From the NCBI RefSeq assembly GCF_007827455.1, contig NZ_VISM01000001.1, forward strand, positions 969,501 through 1,033,500: a stretch of DNA of 64,000 nt, in the 5' to 3' direction. Shown piece after piece: positions 23,878-32,660 of this stretch; within the stretch, counting starts at the first letter, position 1, and each line of letters opens with the position of its first letter. The notes under the pieces are model-generated. The model searched no databases and was not told the DNA's origin. It saw only the letters and a program-made list of their open reading frames with translations. The translations under genes were made by a program, and so were the position numbers. Source of the DNA: Lutibacter sp. Hel_I_33_5 (GTDB lineage Bacteria; Bacteroidota; Bacteroidia; Flavobacteriales; Flavobacteriaceae).

Positions 23878-23951
23878 TGAGCCCTAAAGGATTCGAACCT
23901 TTGACCGCCTCCTTAGAAGGGAGGTGCTCTATCCAGCTGAGCTAAGAGCCC
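23878..23951 (-). tRNA. tRNA-Arg (anticodon TCT)
   Basis: Cloverleaf readable on the minus strand: acceptor GGGCTCT/AGGGCTC with two G-U pairs, D-loop TAGCTCAGCTGG, anticodon stem CTCCC/GAGG around TTCTAAG, T-arm AAAGG-TTCGAAT-CCTTT, discriminator A. It is 74 nt without encoded CCA. Its 3' end faces the prophage integrase. Confidence 0.95.
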
Positions 23952-23963
23952 TAATTTGGATTG

Positions 23964-23971
23964 CAAATATA
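23964..23971 (-). promoter_or_regulatory. tRNA-Arg promoter box (TATATTTG)
   Basis: TATATTTG on the minus strand, 12 bases before the tRNA start, fits the Bacteroidota -7 consensus TAnnTTTG. Confidence 0.6.
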
Positions 23972-24042
23972 CAATTTCTATCAAAAAAGCATAATAAAAA
24001 ACAAAGTTTTTTAAACTATTTTAAAAACTAAAAAACAATAAA

Positions 24043-25467
24043 TTAATTATTAAAATTTTCATTGATTTCTACAGTATTTGCATTCATAGATTTTTGCAAT
24101 TCATGTAATCTTTTTTTGAGGCTTATTGCTTTTTCAGGAAATTTCTCGGATAAATCTATAGATTCAGAAATATCATCTTTTAAATTGTATAATTCTATTG
24201 TGTGATTTACATAAAACTCTAATAATTTCCAATCTCCTTGACATATAGCAGAACCTGGTAACCAACCACTTCCATGATAATGAGGATAGTGCCAATAAAT
24301 TTCCTTTCTTTTAATAGATTTACCCTCTTCTAAAAGCGAACTAATATCTACCCCATCAATCATTTCATTTTTAATTTTCATGCCTGCCATTTTGTGTAAA
24401 GTTGGATAAAAGTCATGGCTCACTACTGGCTCTTTTATAATTTTAATGTTTCCTGAATAATTTGCTGGTTTTATTAATAGTGGAATTCGAATACCTCCTT
24501 CATATAACCAACCTTTCCCTGCTCGTAAAAGTAAAAGTGCTGTTGGCCCTTTATTCTTATAATGATAAAAAACAGTCGATAAACCACCATTATCTTAAGT
24601 GAAAATTATTGTAGTATTTTCATATAAACCATCATCTTTTATTTTTTTTACAATTCTTCCAACATTTTCATCTAAAGCATATAACATAGAAGCATATTCA
24701 GCATTTTGTTGTTTTAAAGTTGTTGTGCCTGCCCCTTCTTTTTTATAAATTGAATCAGTATTTTTAATCGCAGCTAATTTATCTTCAAACTTTTTAAGGT
24801 GTTTTTTATTTGCTTCTATTGGCGTATGAACAGTGTAATATGATAAGAACAAAAAGAATGGATTTTTCTTTATAGAATCTATATACCGAATTGATTCTGA
24901 TGTTAACCTATCGGTTAAATACTCTGCCTTAGATCCATCTTTTAATTTTGGATTATCATAAGGACTATAATAACCACCTCTTGGACTCCCTTTATGGTAA
25001 CCTCCTTTATTAATATCAAATCCTTGCTGTTCAGGATGAAAATCTTCTTTTCCTAAATGCCATTTTCCTGCAAAAAAAGTATGATAACCATTCTTTTTAA
25101 ACGATTCTGCTAATGTGTTTTCTTTTAAAGGTAGTTCAAATAAATCTTCTGGTGTTTTCAATTTTTTGTTTTTTAAACTTAACCCAGGAATCCAATCAGT
25201 AATATTTACTCTTGCTGAGTGCTTTCCTGTCATAATTGCTGCTCTGGTTGGCGAACAAACTGGGCTTGATGCGTACGCATTTGTAAATTGAATTCTAACT
25301 TTTCTTAGTGCATCGATGTTAGGTGTCTCATGAAAAGTACTCCCTGAATACCCTAAATCTGTCCACCCTAAATCATCAACAAGAATGAAAATAAAATTTT
25401 GCTTTTTCTCTTCTTTTTTGCAGAAAAAAGCAATTATTAAAATAAAAAAAATAAAATATTTTTTCAT
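24043..25467 (-). pseudogene. S1 sulfatase lipoprotein interrupted by a single in-frame stop
   Basis: A 474-codon reading frame that is continuous except for TAA at 24597-24595. Upstream are the signal peptide/lipobox (about 1-16), 'ILVDDLGWTDLGYSG', the formylglycine motif 'VCSPTRAAIMTG' and 'FAGKWHLGK'. The break falls in 'NTTIIFT*DNGG', where family members read TSDNGG, so a TCA-to-TAA change explains it. After the stop the frame continues with 'AGKGWLYEGGIRIPLLIKPA' and a normal C-terminus to 24043. The metal-binding Asp-Asn of DNGG is lost from the N-terminal product, which should be inactive. Sits 8 bases after the iduronate-sulfatase-like gene. Confidence 0.9.
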
Positions 25468-25475
25468 TTATAAAA

Positions 25476-26984
25476 TTATTTGTCCTTGTAAATTAATTTT
25501 GCCCCAAATTCTTTAAGTTCTTCATCTATATGTTTATTTACATTTAACATATTTACTTTCGATAACGGTGCATGTTTATTAGGCACTAATTTCTTGAAAT
25601 TATTTACTATAGTTTTATGTTGGTTATCTAGAAATAAATTCTTCCATTCGTTTGGATCATCTTTCAAATTATATAGCTCTCCAGAACCATCTCTATATTG
25701 AATAAAATGAAAATCTCCTTTAAATAAAGAAACATTTTTGTATCCATAAGATGTAAGTGCTGCATGATTCCATTCTGTTTTTTCATCTTTAATTAAAGGT
25801 AATAAAGTATTTCCTTCATTCTGAATATTATTAGGTAATCCAGCAGCATCAAGTATAGTTGGATACAAATCTATTAAACCAACTGGTTTATTCGTTTTTG
25901 TACTTGGTTTTATTCCTTTACCAGCAAATATTAAAGGCACATGAGTTGATCGTTCCCAAAGAGAGTGTTTTGCTGTCCTATCTTTTTCTCCTAAATGATA
26001 TCCATGATCAGACCATAAAACAATTAGTGTATTGTTTTTATATTCGCTTTTTTCTAGTTTATTCAAAACCTTTCCAATCTGTGCATCTACAAAAGCCATA
26101 CAAGCTAGGTAAGATTTCACCATATCTTTCCATTTATTTTCTTTAATTAACCAGTTTGTATCTGGCATGGCAGAAATTTCATGTAGCTTTTTTGAAATTT
26201 CTGGAATATCATCATAATCATTAGCTTTATATGGTGGTACTTTAATATCATCATCTTTAAACAAATCAAACCATTTTTTTGGGACATACCAAGGCACGTG
26301 TGGTCTAACAAAACCTACCGCCATAAAAAAAGGTTTTTCATGTTTTTTATCAAGTTCATTTATTGCCCAATCAGCAATTTTGTAATCTGTCATAGTAGAA
26401 TCGGGTAAATCCATTGGCGCCCAATCTGTTACTGTATTCCCTCTTTTTTTAGGAAACCATGCTGGATTATAATTCTGACGTTTTCTGTTTTTAAAAAATG
26501 GGCCAAATTTCATTTTAGGAAATATGCCGCCATATTCTTGAAACACTCCATTTTCATCACCATTATGAAATACTTTACCAACTGCTAATGTTTTGTATCC
26601 GTTATCTTCTAGATAATCTGGTAAATATTTCGTTTTTTGAATTGCTTTATTTTCAACTTTTAAATCTTTATCAGTAAATTGATAATACAGCCCTGTTGTA
26701 TGAGGATAAAGTCCTGAAAACAAAGAAGCTCTAGAAGGTGCACAAATTGGCGCTTGACAATGCGCGTTGGTAAAAGCCATTCCTTTTGATGCTAAATTAT
26801 CAATGTTTGGCGTTTTAACATTTGGAAAGTTTTTTAAAAACCCAGACCAATCATTAAGGTCATCAACAGAAATAAATAAAATATTAGGTTTATTTGTAGC
26901 AATTTTGCCTTTTATACTTTCTTTTTTTGGTATGCAAGAAATAAAAAAAGAAATAAAAAAAACAGCAGAAATAAAATACTTCAT
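25476..26984 (-). CDS. S1 sulfatase, iduronate-2-sulfatase-like
   Basis: 502 residues, lipoprotein signal 'AVFFISFFISCIPKK'. 'ILFISVDDLNDWSGFLKNFP' (metal-binding Asp pair), formylglycine motif 'APICAPSRASLFSGLYPHTT', 'KTLAVGKVFHNGDENG', 'GFVRPHVPWYVPKKWFDLF', 'IVLWSDHGYHLGEKDRTAKH' and 'YGYKNVSLFKGDFHFIQYRD'. DDLNDW, RPHVPW and HGYHLGE are typical of iduronate-2-sulfatase relatives (S1_7-like). The enzyme would remove a 2-O-sulfate from a uronic acid or related sugar in the periplasm. First gene of a two-sulfatase operon. Confidence 0.93.
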   Translation of the reverse strand: MKYFISAVFFISFFISCIPKKESIKGKIATNKPNILFISVDDLNDWSGFLKNFPNVKTPNIDNLASKGMAFTNAHCQAPICAPSRASLFSGLYPHTTGLYYQFTDKDLKVENKAIQKTKYLPDYLEDNGYKTLAVGKVFHNGDENGVFQEYGGIFPKMKFGPFFKNRKRQNYNPAWFPKKRGNTVTDWAPMDLPDSTMTDYKIADWAINELDKKHEKPFFMAVGFVRPHVPWYVPKKWFDLFKDDDIKVPPYKANDYDDIPEISKKLHEISAMPDTNWLIKENKWKDMVKSYLACMAFVDAQIGKVLNKLEKSEYKNNTLIVLWSDHGYHLGEKDRTAKHSLWERSTHVPLIFAGKGIKPSTKTNKPVGLIDLYPTILDAAGLPNNIQNEGNTLLPLIKDEKTEWNHAALTSYGYKNVSLFKGDFHFIQYRDGSGELYNLKDDPNEWKNLFLDNQHKTIVNNFKKLVPNKHAPLSKVNMLNVNKHIDEELKEFGAKLIYKDK

Positions 26985-27095
26985 AATTAGTTTGGTTAAA
27001 AATTACTTTGAATATCACTTTTAACTTTTCAAGTAGCTGACTTTCATAAATATATGTTCTTAAAATAAAGTAAAACAATAATAATGTTCAAAATT

Positions 27096-27106
27096 AGGGG
27101 GGGGGT
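27096..27106 (-). promoter_or_regulatory. C-rich PUL element (9-base homopolymer) upstream of sulfatase operon
   Basis: On the minus strand it reads TACCCCCCCCCTA, the longest copy of the T(A/T)CCCCC(C)T element seen upstream of five PUL transcription units. It lies 112 bases before the sulfatase ATG and about 85 before the rightward DUF6250-like gene. Confidence 0.55.
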
Positions 27107-27190
27107 AATCAATTTGTTTTGCCTGTTTCTTTTTTTCTTAAAAATATTTACAGTAATATTATTTATTAAATTTTCAACAATAATATAGAT

Positions 27191-27880
27191 ATGAAATATT
27201 CTAAAATCTTTTTTTTATTTTCAATGATAATTTCAATTTCTTGTAAAGATATACAAACTAAAGAAATTATTTATTCTGATAATTTTGAAAATAATATTGA
27301 TAGTTGGGTTGTAGAACAAATGAAAGATGGAACAGTAAAAATACTAGACAATAAACTTGATATTTCACAAGGAAATGGTGCTGTAATTTGGTTTAAAGAA
27401 AAATTAACAGTTCCCATTACAATTAGTTACGAAGTAACCATAATAGATAAGGGTAACAAGCATGATAGAATTGCTGATATGAATTGTTTTTGGATGGCAA
27501 ATGATCCAGAAAACCCAAATGATTTCTTTAAAAACTCAGAAAAACGTGGTGGGGTTTTTAAAGAATATTTTTCACACAGTTTGTATTATGTTGGTATGGG
27601 TGGACACAACAATACTAAAACTAGATTTAGGAAATATTTTGGAAATGGAGACAGACCTCTTAAACCAGAACACGATTTAACCGATTCAAAATTTTTAATC
27701 ACACCAAATAAAAAGAATAAAATAAAGATTGTCGTTACTAAAGAAAACACCCAGTTCTATTGTAATGATTTATTAATATATAATATTAAAGAAGACACTA
27801 TATACACTTCTGGATATTTTGGGTTTAGGTCTTATAAAAATCATCAAAGAATTGATAATTTTAAGGTGACAAAACCATAA
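27191..27880 (+). CDS. DUF6250-like secreted lipoprotein
   Basis: 229 residues with signal peptide and lipobox-like 'MIISISCKDIQ'. A single concanavalin-like jellyroll: 'IIYSDNFENNIDSWVVEQMK', 'GNKHDRIADMNCFWMANDPE', 'SLYYVGMGGHNNTKTRFRKY', 'GYFGFRSYKNHQRIDNFKV'. This matches the DUF6250 pattern found in PULs for uronic-acid polysaccharides, suggesting a glycan-binding or esterase/lyase-like role at the cell surface; the activity is not established. Divergent from the sulfatase operon and convergent with another sulfatase, separated by a shared terminator. Confidence 0.75.
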   Translation: MKYSKIFFLFSMIISISCKDIQTKEIIYSDNFENNIDSWVVEQMKDGTVKILDNKLDISQGNGAVIWFKEKLTVPITISYEVTIIDKGNKHDRIADMNCFWMANDPENPNDFFKNSEKRGGVFKEYFSHSLYYVGMGGHNNTKTRFRKYFGNGDRPLKPEHDLTDSKFLITPNKKNKIKIVVTKENTQFYCNDLLIYNIKEDTIYTSGYFGFRSYKNHQRIDNFKVTKP

Positions 27881-27916
27881 AAAAAGAGGTTTCTAATACT
27901 TCAGAAAACCTCTTTT
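27881..27916. terminator. Bidirectional terminator
   Basis: AAAAGAGGTTT (27882-27892) pairs with AAAACCTCTTTT (27905-27916), with A/T runs on both sides, between two convergent genes. Confidence 0.85.
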
Positions 27917-27943
27917 AATAAAGAATGGTAGTTATTTTGGATT

Positions 27944-29494
27944 CTATTTTAATTCTATTTGTTCTGTTTTAGTTTCAACATCTCCTTTAACCATTTTAAA
28001 CCCAGCTTTCATTTCTTCTAATTTTTTTGGATTTACTGACGCTAAATTATTTTGTTGTCCAATATCATTAGTTAAATTATATAATAAGTATTCAGAAGAA
28101 TTACCAACTTCAATTTCTACTTGATCTAATACTTTTGGACCTTCATATGGTGGTATCATCACCCAATCTCCTTTTCTATATGCTAATCTAGATGTAGCTT
28201 CAATCATTAAATCTTCTCTTCCTTTTTTACTTTCACCTAAAAAAACATCTAATAATTCTTGACTGTCGTCAACTCTAACATCACTTCCAACAAGTTTTGC
28301 TATAGATGATAATAAATCGATCTGACAAACCAAGGCTTCAGAAACTGATGGTTTAATTTTACCATTCCAATAGGTAATAAATGGCATATGAGTTCCGGCT
28401 TCAAATAAACTGTATTTTCCTCCTCTAAATGAACCAGATGGTTTATGTTTTCCTAATTTCTCAACAGCATCATCAAAATAACCATCATTTAAAACTGGCC
28501 CATTATCACTCGAAAAAACGATTAAGGTATTTTCTAATAACCCTTCTTCTTTTAATGTATTAATAAATTCACCAATAATCCAATCAGCCTCCACTATAAC
28601 ATCTCCTCTTGGACCTAAACCAGATGTACCAACAAATCTTGGATGTGGTGTTCTTGGCACGTGGGGTTGTTGAATAGGATAATATAAAAAGAAAGGTTCA
28701 TTTTTATTTTTCTTAACATAATCTTGCGCTCCTTTTAAGAAATGATCAGCCATATCAACATCACTCCATTTTGCTGCATCACCACCTTTCATATAACCAA
28801 TTCTGGGTATTCCGTTTATAATAGAACTATTATGTCCATGATGCCATTTCATAGTTAATAATTCTGGATTATCTTTTCCAGTCGGTTGACCTTCAAAGTT
28901 TTTAGCATAATTAATTTCTATAGGATCATTTGGGTCCAAACCAACAACATCTCCATTTTCTATGTAAACTGTTGGAACTCTATCTTGTGTTGCGGCCATA
29001 ATATAAGAATAATCGAATCCTACTTCATTTGGACCAGGAGTTACCTTTTCATTCCAATTTACATGTCCACTTCCAAGACCTAAATGCCATTTACCTACAA
29101 TCCCTGTATGATACCCTTCTTTTTTAAGCATTTTAGGAATTGTCATTTGATCCGTTTTAATAATCAATGGTGCTGTACCTGGTAAAATTTTTGCTTTTTT
29201 ATTTTTCCAAGGATATACTCCTGTTAATAAAGCATATCTACTTGGTGTACAGGTTGCAGAAGTTGCATATCCGTTTGTAAAACGAACTCCTCCATTTGCT
29301 AAAGCATCAATGTTTGGTGTCTTAATTTCTGATGTTCCGTTTATTCCTATGTCACCATAACCTAAATCATCTGCATAAATAATTACGATGTTTGGTTTTT
29401 GATTATTGTCTATTATCTTTTTATCTGTCTTGCAATGGATGAAAATTGAAGAAATTAATAGTAGAAAAAATGTTTTTTTTATAAATGTATCCAT
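27944..29494 (-). CDS. S1 sulfatase (arylsulfatase A-like)
   Basis: 516 residues, lipoprotein signal 'LLISSIFIHCKTDKK'. 'IVIIYADDLGYGDIGINGTS', formylglycine motif 'SATCTPSRYALLTGVYPW', 'HTGIVGKWHLGLGSGHVNWN', 'LYYPIQQPHVPRTPHPRFVG', 'IVFSSDNGPVLNDGYFDD', 'RGGKYSLFEAGTHMPFITYW'. All metal-binding and catalytic positions are present. The long insertion after GKWHLG ('VPTVYIENGDVVGLDPNDP') is like the S1_15-type group. Substrate sulfate position not derivable. It has its own leader, downstream of a terminator. Confidence 0.93.
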   Translation of the reverse strand: MDTFIKKTFFLLLISSIFIHCKTDKKIIDNNQKPNIVIIYADDLGYGDIGINGTSEIKTPNIDALANGGVRFTNGYATSATCTPSRYALLTGVYPWKNKKAKILPGTAPLIIKTDQMTIPKMLKKEGYHTGIVGKWHLGLGSGHVNWNEKVTPGPNEVGFDYSYIMAATQDRVPTVYIENGDVVGLDPNDPIEINYAKNFEGQPTGKDNPELLTMKWHHGHNSSIINGIPRIGYMKGGDAAKWSDVDMADHFLKGAQDYVKKNKNEPFFLYYPIQQPHVPRTPHPRFVGTSGLGPRGDVIVEADWIIGEFINTLKEEGLLENTLIVFSSDNGPVLNDGYFDDAVEKLGKHKPSGSFRGGKYSLFEAGTHMPFITYWNGKIKPSVSEALVCQIDLLSSIAKLVGSDVRVDDSQELLDVFLGESKKGREDLMIEATSRLAYRKGDWVMIPPYEGPKVLDQVEIEVGNSSEYLLYNLTNDIGQQNNLASVNPKKLEEMKAGFKMVKGDVETKTEQIELK

Positions 29495-29540
29495 CTATTT
29501 ATTGATTATTTTATTAATAAAAGAATTAATTTAACTTCAA

Positions 29541-29572
29541 AAAAAAATGCGGCTTTTATCAAAAAACCGCAC
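29541..29572 (-). terminator. Terminator of the kduI-kduD-DUF4861 operon
   Basis: On the minus strand TGCGG...CCGCA with an inner AAAA/TTTT pairing is followed by a run of nine T. It ends the operon about 105 bases past the DUF4861 stop, before the sulfatase gene. Confidence 0.8.
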
Positions 29573-29676
29573 TTATATCTAAATTTTATATGTCGTTATT
29601 TACATTCATTCTTTAAGAAATCTTATAACTGGCACAAAATGAGTTTGCTTTTCATTTAACAAAAAGAATAAAGCAA

Positions 29677-30852
29677 TTAATTATTAATCTTAACAATTAA
29701 AGGTGTTTGCTTCTTTTTTGAAAAGTCATTTAAATAATTTTCCCACTCTTGGTTATTTTTAAATTGACCACTTTCTTTCCATCCAAATCCAGAATAATAA
29801 ACAACCGTATTTCTTTCAACTTTTAAGTTTGCATATGCATTACTTAAATCTTTAGCATCAACATTATATGTTTCAGAATCTAAAAAAGTTGATGGTAAAG
29901 CAATAATAGCAGTTCCTAATTCAGAATCTGCATGAGGTTGCCAATAGCTTACCCAACCGTTTTCTTTGTTACTATTTACAACACCATCTTTTTCATGCAG
30001 TGTTAATCCAGCAGAAATATTATCTGATCCGATAATAGTTGTTTCGAATTTAGAAAAATTACTTCCTTTATCTAAACTAATAATTTTAGATTCTTTTATT
30101 GTTGATTCTCCTGCTTTCCAATCTCCATATTCTAAAGAAAAACTAGTTCTTAATGGACCAGTAGTGATGGTTCTCCATTTTACATAGTTCTTAGAAAAAT
30201 AATATGTTGTATCAACTTTTACAGCGATTCCTCCAGCTCCACGACTAATCCCTACATGAAAATTATCTAAACCTTCACCAGTATCTTCATGATACGACCC
30301 AGTTCCATCTACATATTCTTTATACCATTTATTGATAATAGGATAATCCACTTTTTTTAACCAAGGATCTACACCACTAGAAAGTGTTCCTCCAGGAACG
30401 TTATCTTCAATCATTTTCTGAGCTGTTGGTCCGTAAACACGAAAAGCAACTCTATCATTTTCCCAAGTATAATCATCTGTTCTTTCAGGAACAAAACGAG
30501 AAAAACAATATTCAATTGAAGATGGTTTTTCTTCTCCCTTAATAGTTACAACTTCAAACTCTGATTCAGAATTTGCAGAAACTTTAGGCTGAAATAAAAT
30601 TTGATCTACAACTCCATCACCATCATTATCAACAGTTTGTGTAACTTGTAAATCACCTGATTTTACATCACGAATACCAACAGTTGTTAAATCTTCTACT
30701 TTTAAATCATCTTTTGACAACTCAACTGTTTCAAAAGATTTATCAACATCTAATGTGTTTTTAATTGTAATAGAAGTATTTTCTTTTTGCGAACAAGAAG
30801 TAAAAACACCAACTAACACTAAACATAAAATAGTTTTAATAGTATTCATCAT
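29677..30852 (-). CDS. DUF4861-like lipoprotein
   Basis: 391 residues, lipoprotein signal 'LCLVLVGVFTSCSQKEN' (start 30852 or 30849). 'DVDKSFETVELSKDDLKVED', 'DGDGVVDQILFQPKVSANSE', 'RFVPERTDDYTWENDRVAFR', 'GEGLDNFHVGISRGAGGIAV', 'LHEKDGVVNSNKENGWVSYW'. This matches DUF4861, periplasmic proteins common in uronate-polysaccharide PULs and considered carbohydrate-active by context, with no reaction I can state. It is the last gene of the operon after kduD (14-base gap). Confidence 0.8.
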   Translation of the reverse strand: MMNTIKTILCLVLVGVFTSCSQKENTSITIKNTLDVDKSFETVELSKDDLKVEDLTTVGIRDVKSGDLQVTQTVDNDGDGVVDQILFQPKVSANSESEFEVVTIKGEEKPSSIEYCFSRFVPERTDDYTWENDRVAFRVYGPTAQKMIEDNVPGGTLSSGVDPWLKKVDYPIINKWYKEYVDGTGSYHEDTGEGLDNFHVGISRGAGGIAVKVDTTYYFSKNYVKWRTITTGPLRTSFSLEYGDWKAGESTIKESKIISLDKGSNFSKFETTIIGSDNISAGLTLHEKDGVVNSNKENGWVSYWQPHADSELGTAIIALPSTFLDSETYNVDAKDLSNAYANLKVERNTVVYYSGFGWKESGQFKNNQEWENYLNDFSKKKQTPLIVKINN

Positions 30853-30866
30853 ATATATTTTAATTA

Positions 30867-31655
30867 TTATTCATTTGCTGGTTTACCGATAGTCGCTAAA
30901 ATTCCACCATCTACATAAACAACATGACCATTTACAAAATCACTTGCTTTAGAACTTAAAAAAATTGCAGCACCTTGTAAGTCTTCTGGAGCTCCCCAAC
31001 GTGCAGCTGGAGTCCTTTTGATAATAAATTCATTAAAAGGATGACCATCAACTCTTATCGGTGCAGTTTGACTTGTTGCAAAATACCCTGGACCAATTCC
31101 GTTGGTTTGTATATTAAATTTTGCCCATTCTGTAGCCATACTTTTAGTTAACATTTTTAAACCTCCTTTTGCAGCTGCATAAGCACTTACGGTATCTCTA
31201 CCTAGCTCACTCATCATAGAACAGATGTTAATAATTTTACCACCACCTCTTTCAATCATTCCTTTCACTACATTTTTAGAGACAATAAATGGCCCAACAA
31301 GATCTACATCAACTACAGCTTTAAAATCTGCAACTTCCATATCAACAATTGGTGTTCTTTTTATAATACCAGCATTATTTACTAAAATATCAATATTACC
31401 AACTTCTTTCTCAATTTTTTCGATGGCTGATATAACTGCTTTTTCATCAGTTACATCAAACACATATCCATAAGCGTTTAAACCACAAGCTTTATATTCT
31501 GCAACAGCTTCTTCTAATGCATCCTTAGAAAAATTATTCACAACAATTGTTGCTCCAGCATTTCCTAATCCTTTTGCCATAGCCATTCCTAAACCATGAA
31601 CTGCTCCTGTAACTAATGCTACTTTCCCTGTTAAATCAAATAAGTTAACTGACAT
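30867..31655 (-). CDS. kduD: 2-deoxy-D-gluconate 3-dehydrogenase (KduD), SDR
   Basis: 262 residues, short-chain dehydrogenase: cofactor motif 'VTGAVHGLGMAMAKGLGNAG' (TGxxxGxG), 'NNAGI', catalytic Ser in 'INICSMMSELGRDTVSAYAA' and 'YAAAKGG' (Tyr-x3-Lys), C-terminus 'VYVDGGILATIGKPANE'. It reduces 2,5-diketo-3-deoxygluconate to 2-keto-3-deoxygluconate in the cytoplasm. Length and the neighbouring kduI (15-base gap) support KduD over other SDRs. Confidence 0.92.
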   Translation of the reverse strand: MSVNLFDLTGKVALVTGAVHGLGMAMAKGLGNAGATIVVNNFSKDALEEAVAEYKACGLNAYGYVFDVTDEKAVISAIEKIEKEVGNIDILVNNAGIIKRTPIVDMEVADFKAVVDVDLVGPFIVSKNVVKGMIERGGGKIINICSMMSELGRDTVSAYAAAKGGLKMLTKSMATEWAKFNIQTNGIGPGYFATSQTAPIRVDGHPFNEFIIKRTPAARWGAPEDLQGAAIFLSSKASDFVNGHVVYVDGGILATIGKPANE

Positions 31656-31670
31656 ATTCTTTATTTTTTA

Positions 31671-32513
31671 TTATTTTAATTCGTTTGTTTTACAGTGATC
31701 CATATCACCATAATCTAAGTTTTCTCCTGCCATTCCCCAAATAAAACTATAAGAACTAGTTCCTGATCCTGAGTGAATTGACCATGGTGGAGAAATTACT
31801 GCTTGATCATTTGTCATCCAAATGTGTCTAGTTTCAGTTGGTTCTCCCATAAAGTGACATACTGCTTGATCTGCATCAATTTCAAAATAGAAATATACTT
31901 CCATTCTTCTATCATGTACATGTGCTGGCATTGTATTCCAAGAACTACCTGTTTTTAAAGTAGTCATACCCATTTGTAATTGACAAACATCAACAACACT
32001 ATTTACAATATATTTTCTTAATGTTCTTGCATTTGCAGTTTCTGGTGATCCTAATTCGATAACTTCAACATCATCTGTTCCAATTTTTTTGACTGGATAT
32101 TCTTTATGTGCTGGAGCTGAATTTAAATAAAACTTTGCTGGATTACTTGCGTCATCACTTGAAAATATAACTTCTTTATTTCCTGACCCAACATACAATG
32201 CTTCTCTGTGTGATAAATTATAAACTGTTCCATCTACAGAAACTGAACCACTTTCACCAATATTAATAATACCTAACTCTCTTCTTTCCAAAAAGTAAGA
32301 TGCTTTTAATGGATCAATTGTTTCTAAATTTAAAGGAGTACTTGTTGGAACAGCACTACCTGCGATATATCTATCGTAATGCGTGTATACTAAATTAATA
32401 GCATCCAACTCCATTAAATTATCTATTAAAAATTCTTCTCTTAATCTTGTTGTATCATAAGATTTTACATCTTTTGGTGATGCTGCATATCTAGTACTGT
32501 AATTTGTTTTCAT
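31671..32513 (-). CDS. kduI: 5-keto-4-deoxyuronate isomerase (KduI)
   Basis: 280 residues, cupin. Metal ligands visible in 'SWNTMPAHVHDRRMEVYFYF' (His-x-His, Glu) and 'MTNDQAVISPPWSIHSGSGT' (His). Conserved opening 'YAASPKDVKSYDTTRLREEF' and end 'SFIWGMAGENLDYGDMDH' match KduI. It converts 5-keto-4-deoxyuronate (from unsaturated uronates) to 2,5-diketo-3-deoxygluconate. First gene of the leftward operon, from the palindrome-controlled divergent promoter. Confidence 0.96.
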   Translation of the reverse strand: MKTNYSTRYAASPKDVKSYDTTRLREEFLIDNLMELDAINLVYTHYDRYIAGSAVPTSTPLNLETIDPLKASYFLERRELGIINIGESGSVSVDGTVYNLSHREALYVGSGNKEVIFSSDDASNPAKFYLNSAPAHKEYPVKKIGTDDVEVIELGSPETANARTLRKYIVNSVVDVCQLQMGMTTLKTGSSWNTMPAHVHDRRMEVYFYFEIDADQAVCHFMGEPTETRHIWMTNDQAVISPPWSIHSGSGTSSYSFIWGMAGENLDYGDMDHCKTNELK

Positions 32514-32555
32514 ATTAATATTGACAATGATTTATTATATTATACGTATATTTTA

Positions 32556-32617
32556 CAAATATATGAAATAAAACAACAAATACAATCGATTGTATTTTAA
32601 AATATTTTATATATTTG
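32556..32617. promoter_or_regulatory. Divergent kduI/lacI promoters with shared 20-bp palindrome operator
   Basis: A perfect palindrome AAATACAATCGATTGTATTT at 32578-32597 sits midway between the kduI and lacI ATGs (about 64 bases from each). Rightward: TTG at 32590-32592 and TATATTTG at 32610-32617, spacing 17. Leftward: TTG (32585-32583) and TATATTTG (32563-32556), spacing 19. Both -33 elements lie inside the palindrome, so a bound LacI-type repressor would block both promoters. Confidence 0.85.
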
Positions 32618-32660
32618 TCTTCTCCCATTCTCCCATTAGTTATAAATTAATGATCATTTT

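Noticed and set aside
24424..24594. Frameshift as cause of the broken sulfatase
   Set aside because: Manual translation shows the same frame continuing past the stop; a single nonsense codon explains it.
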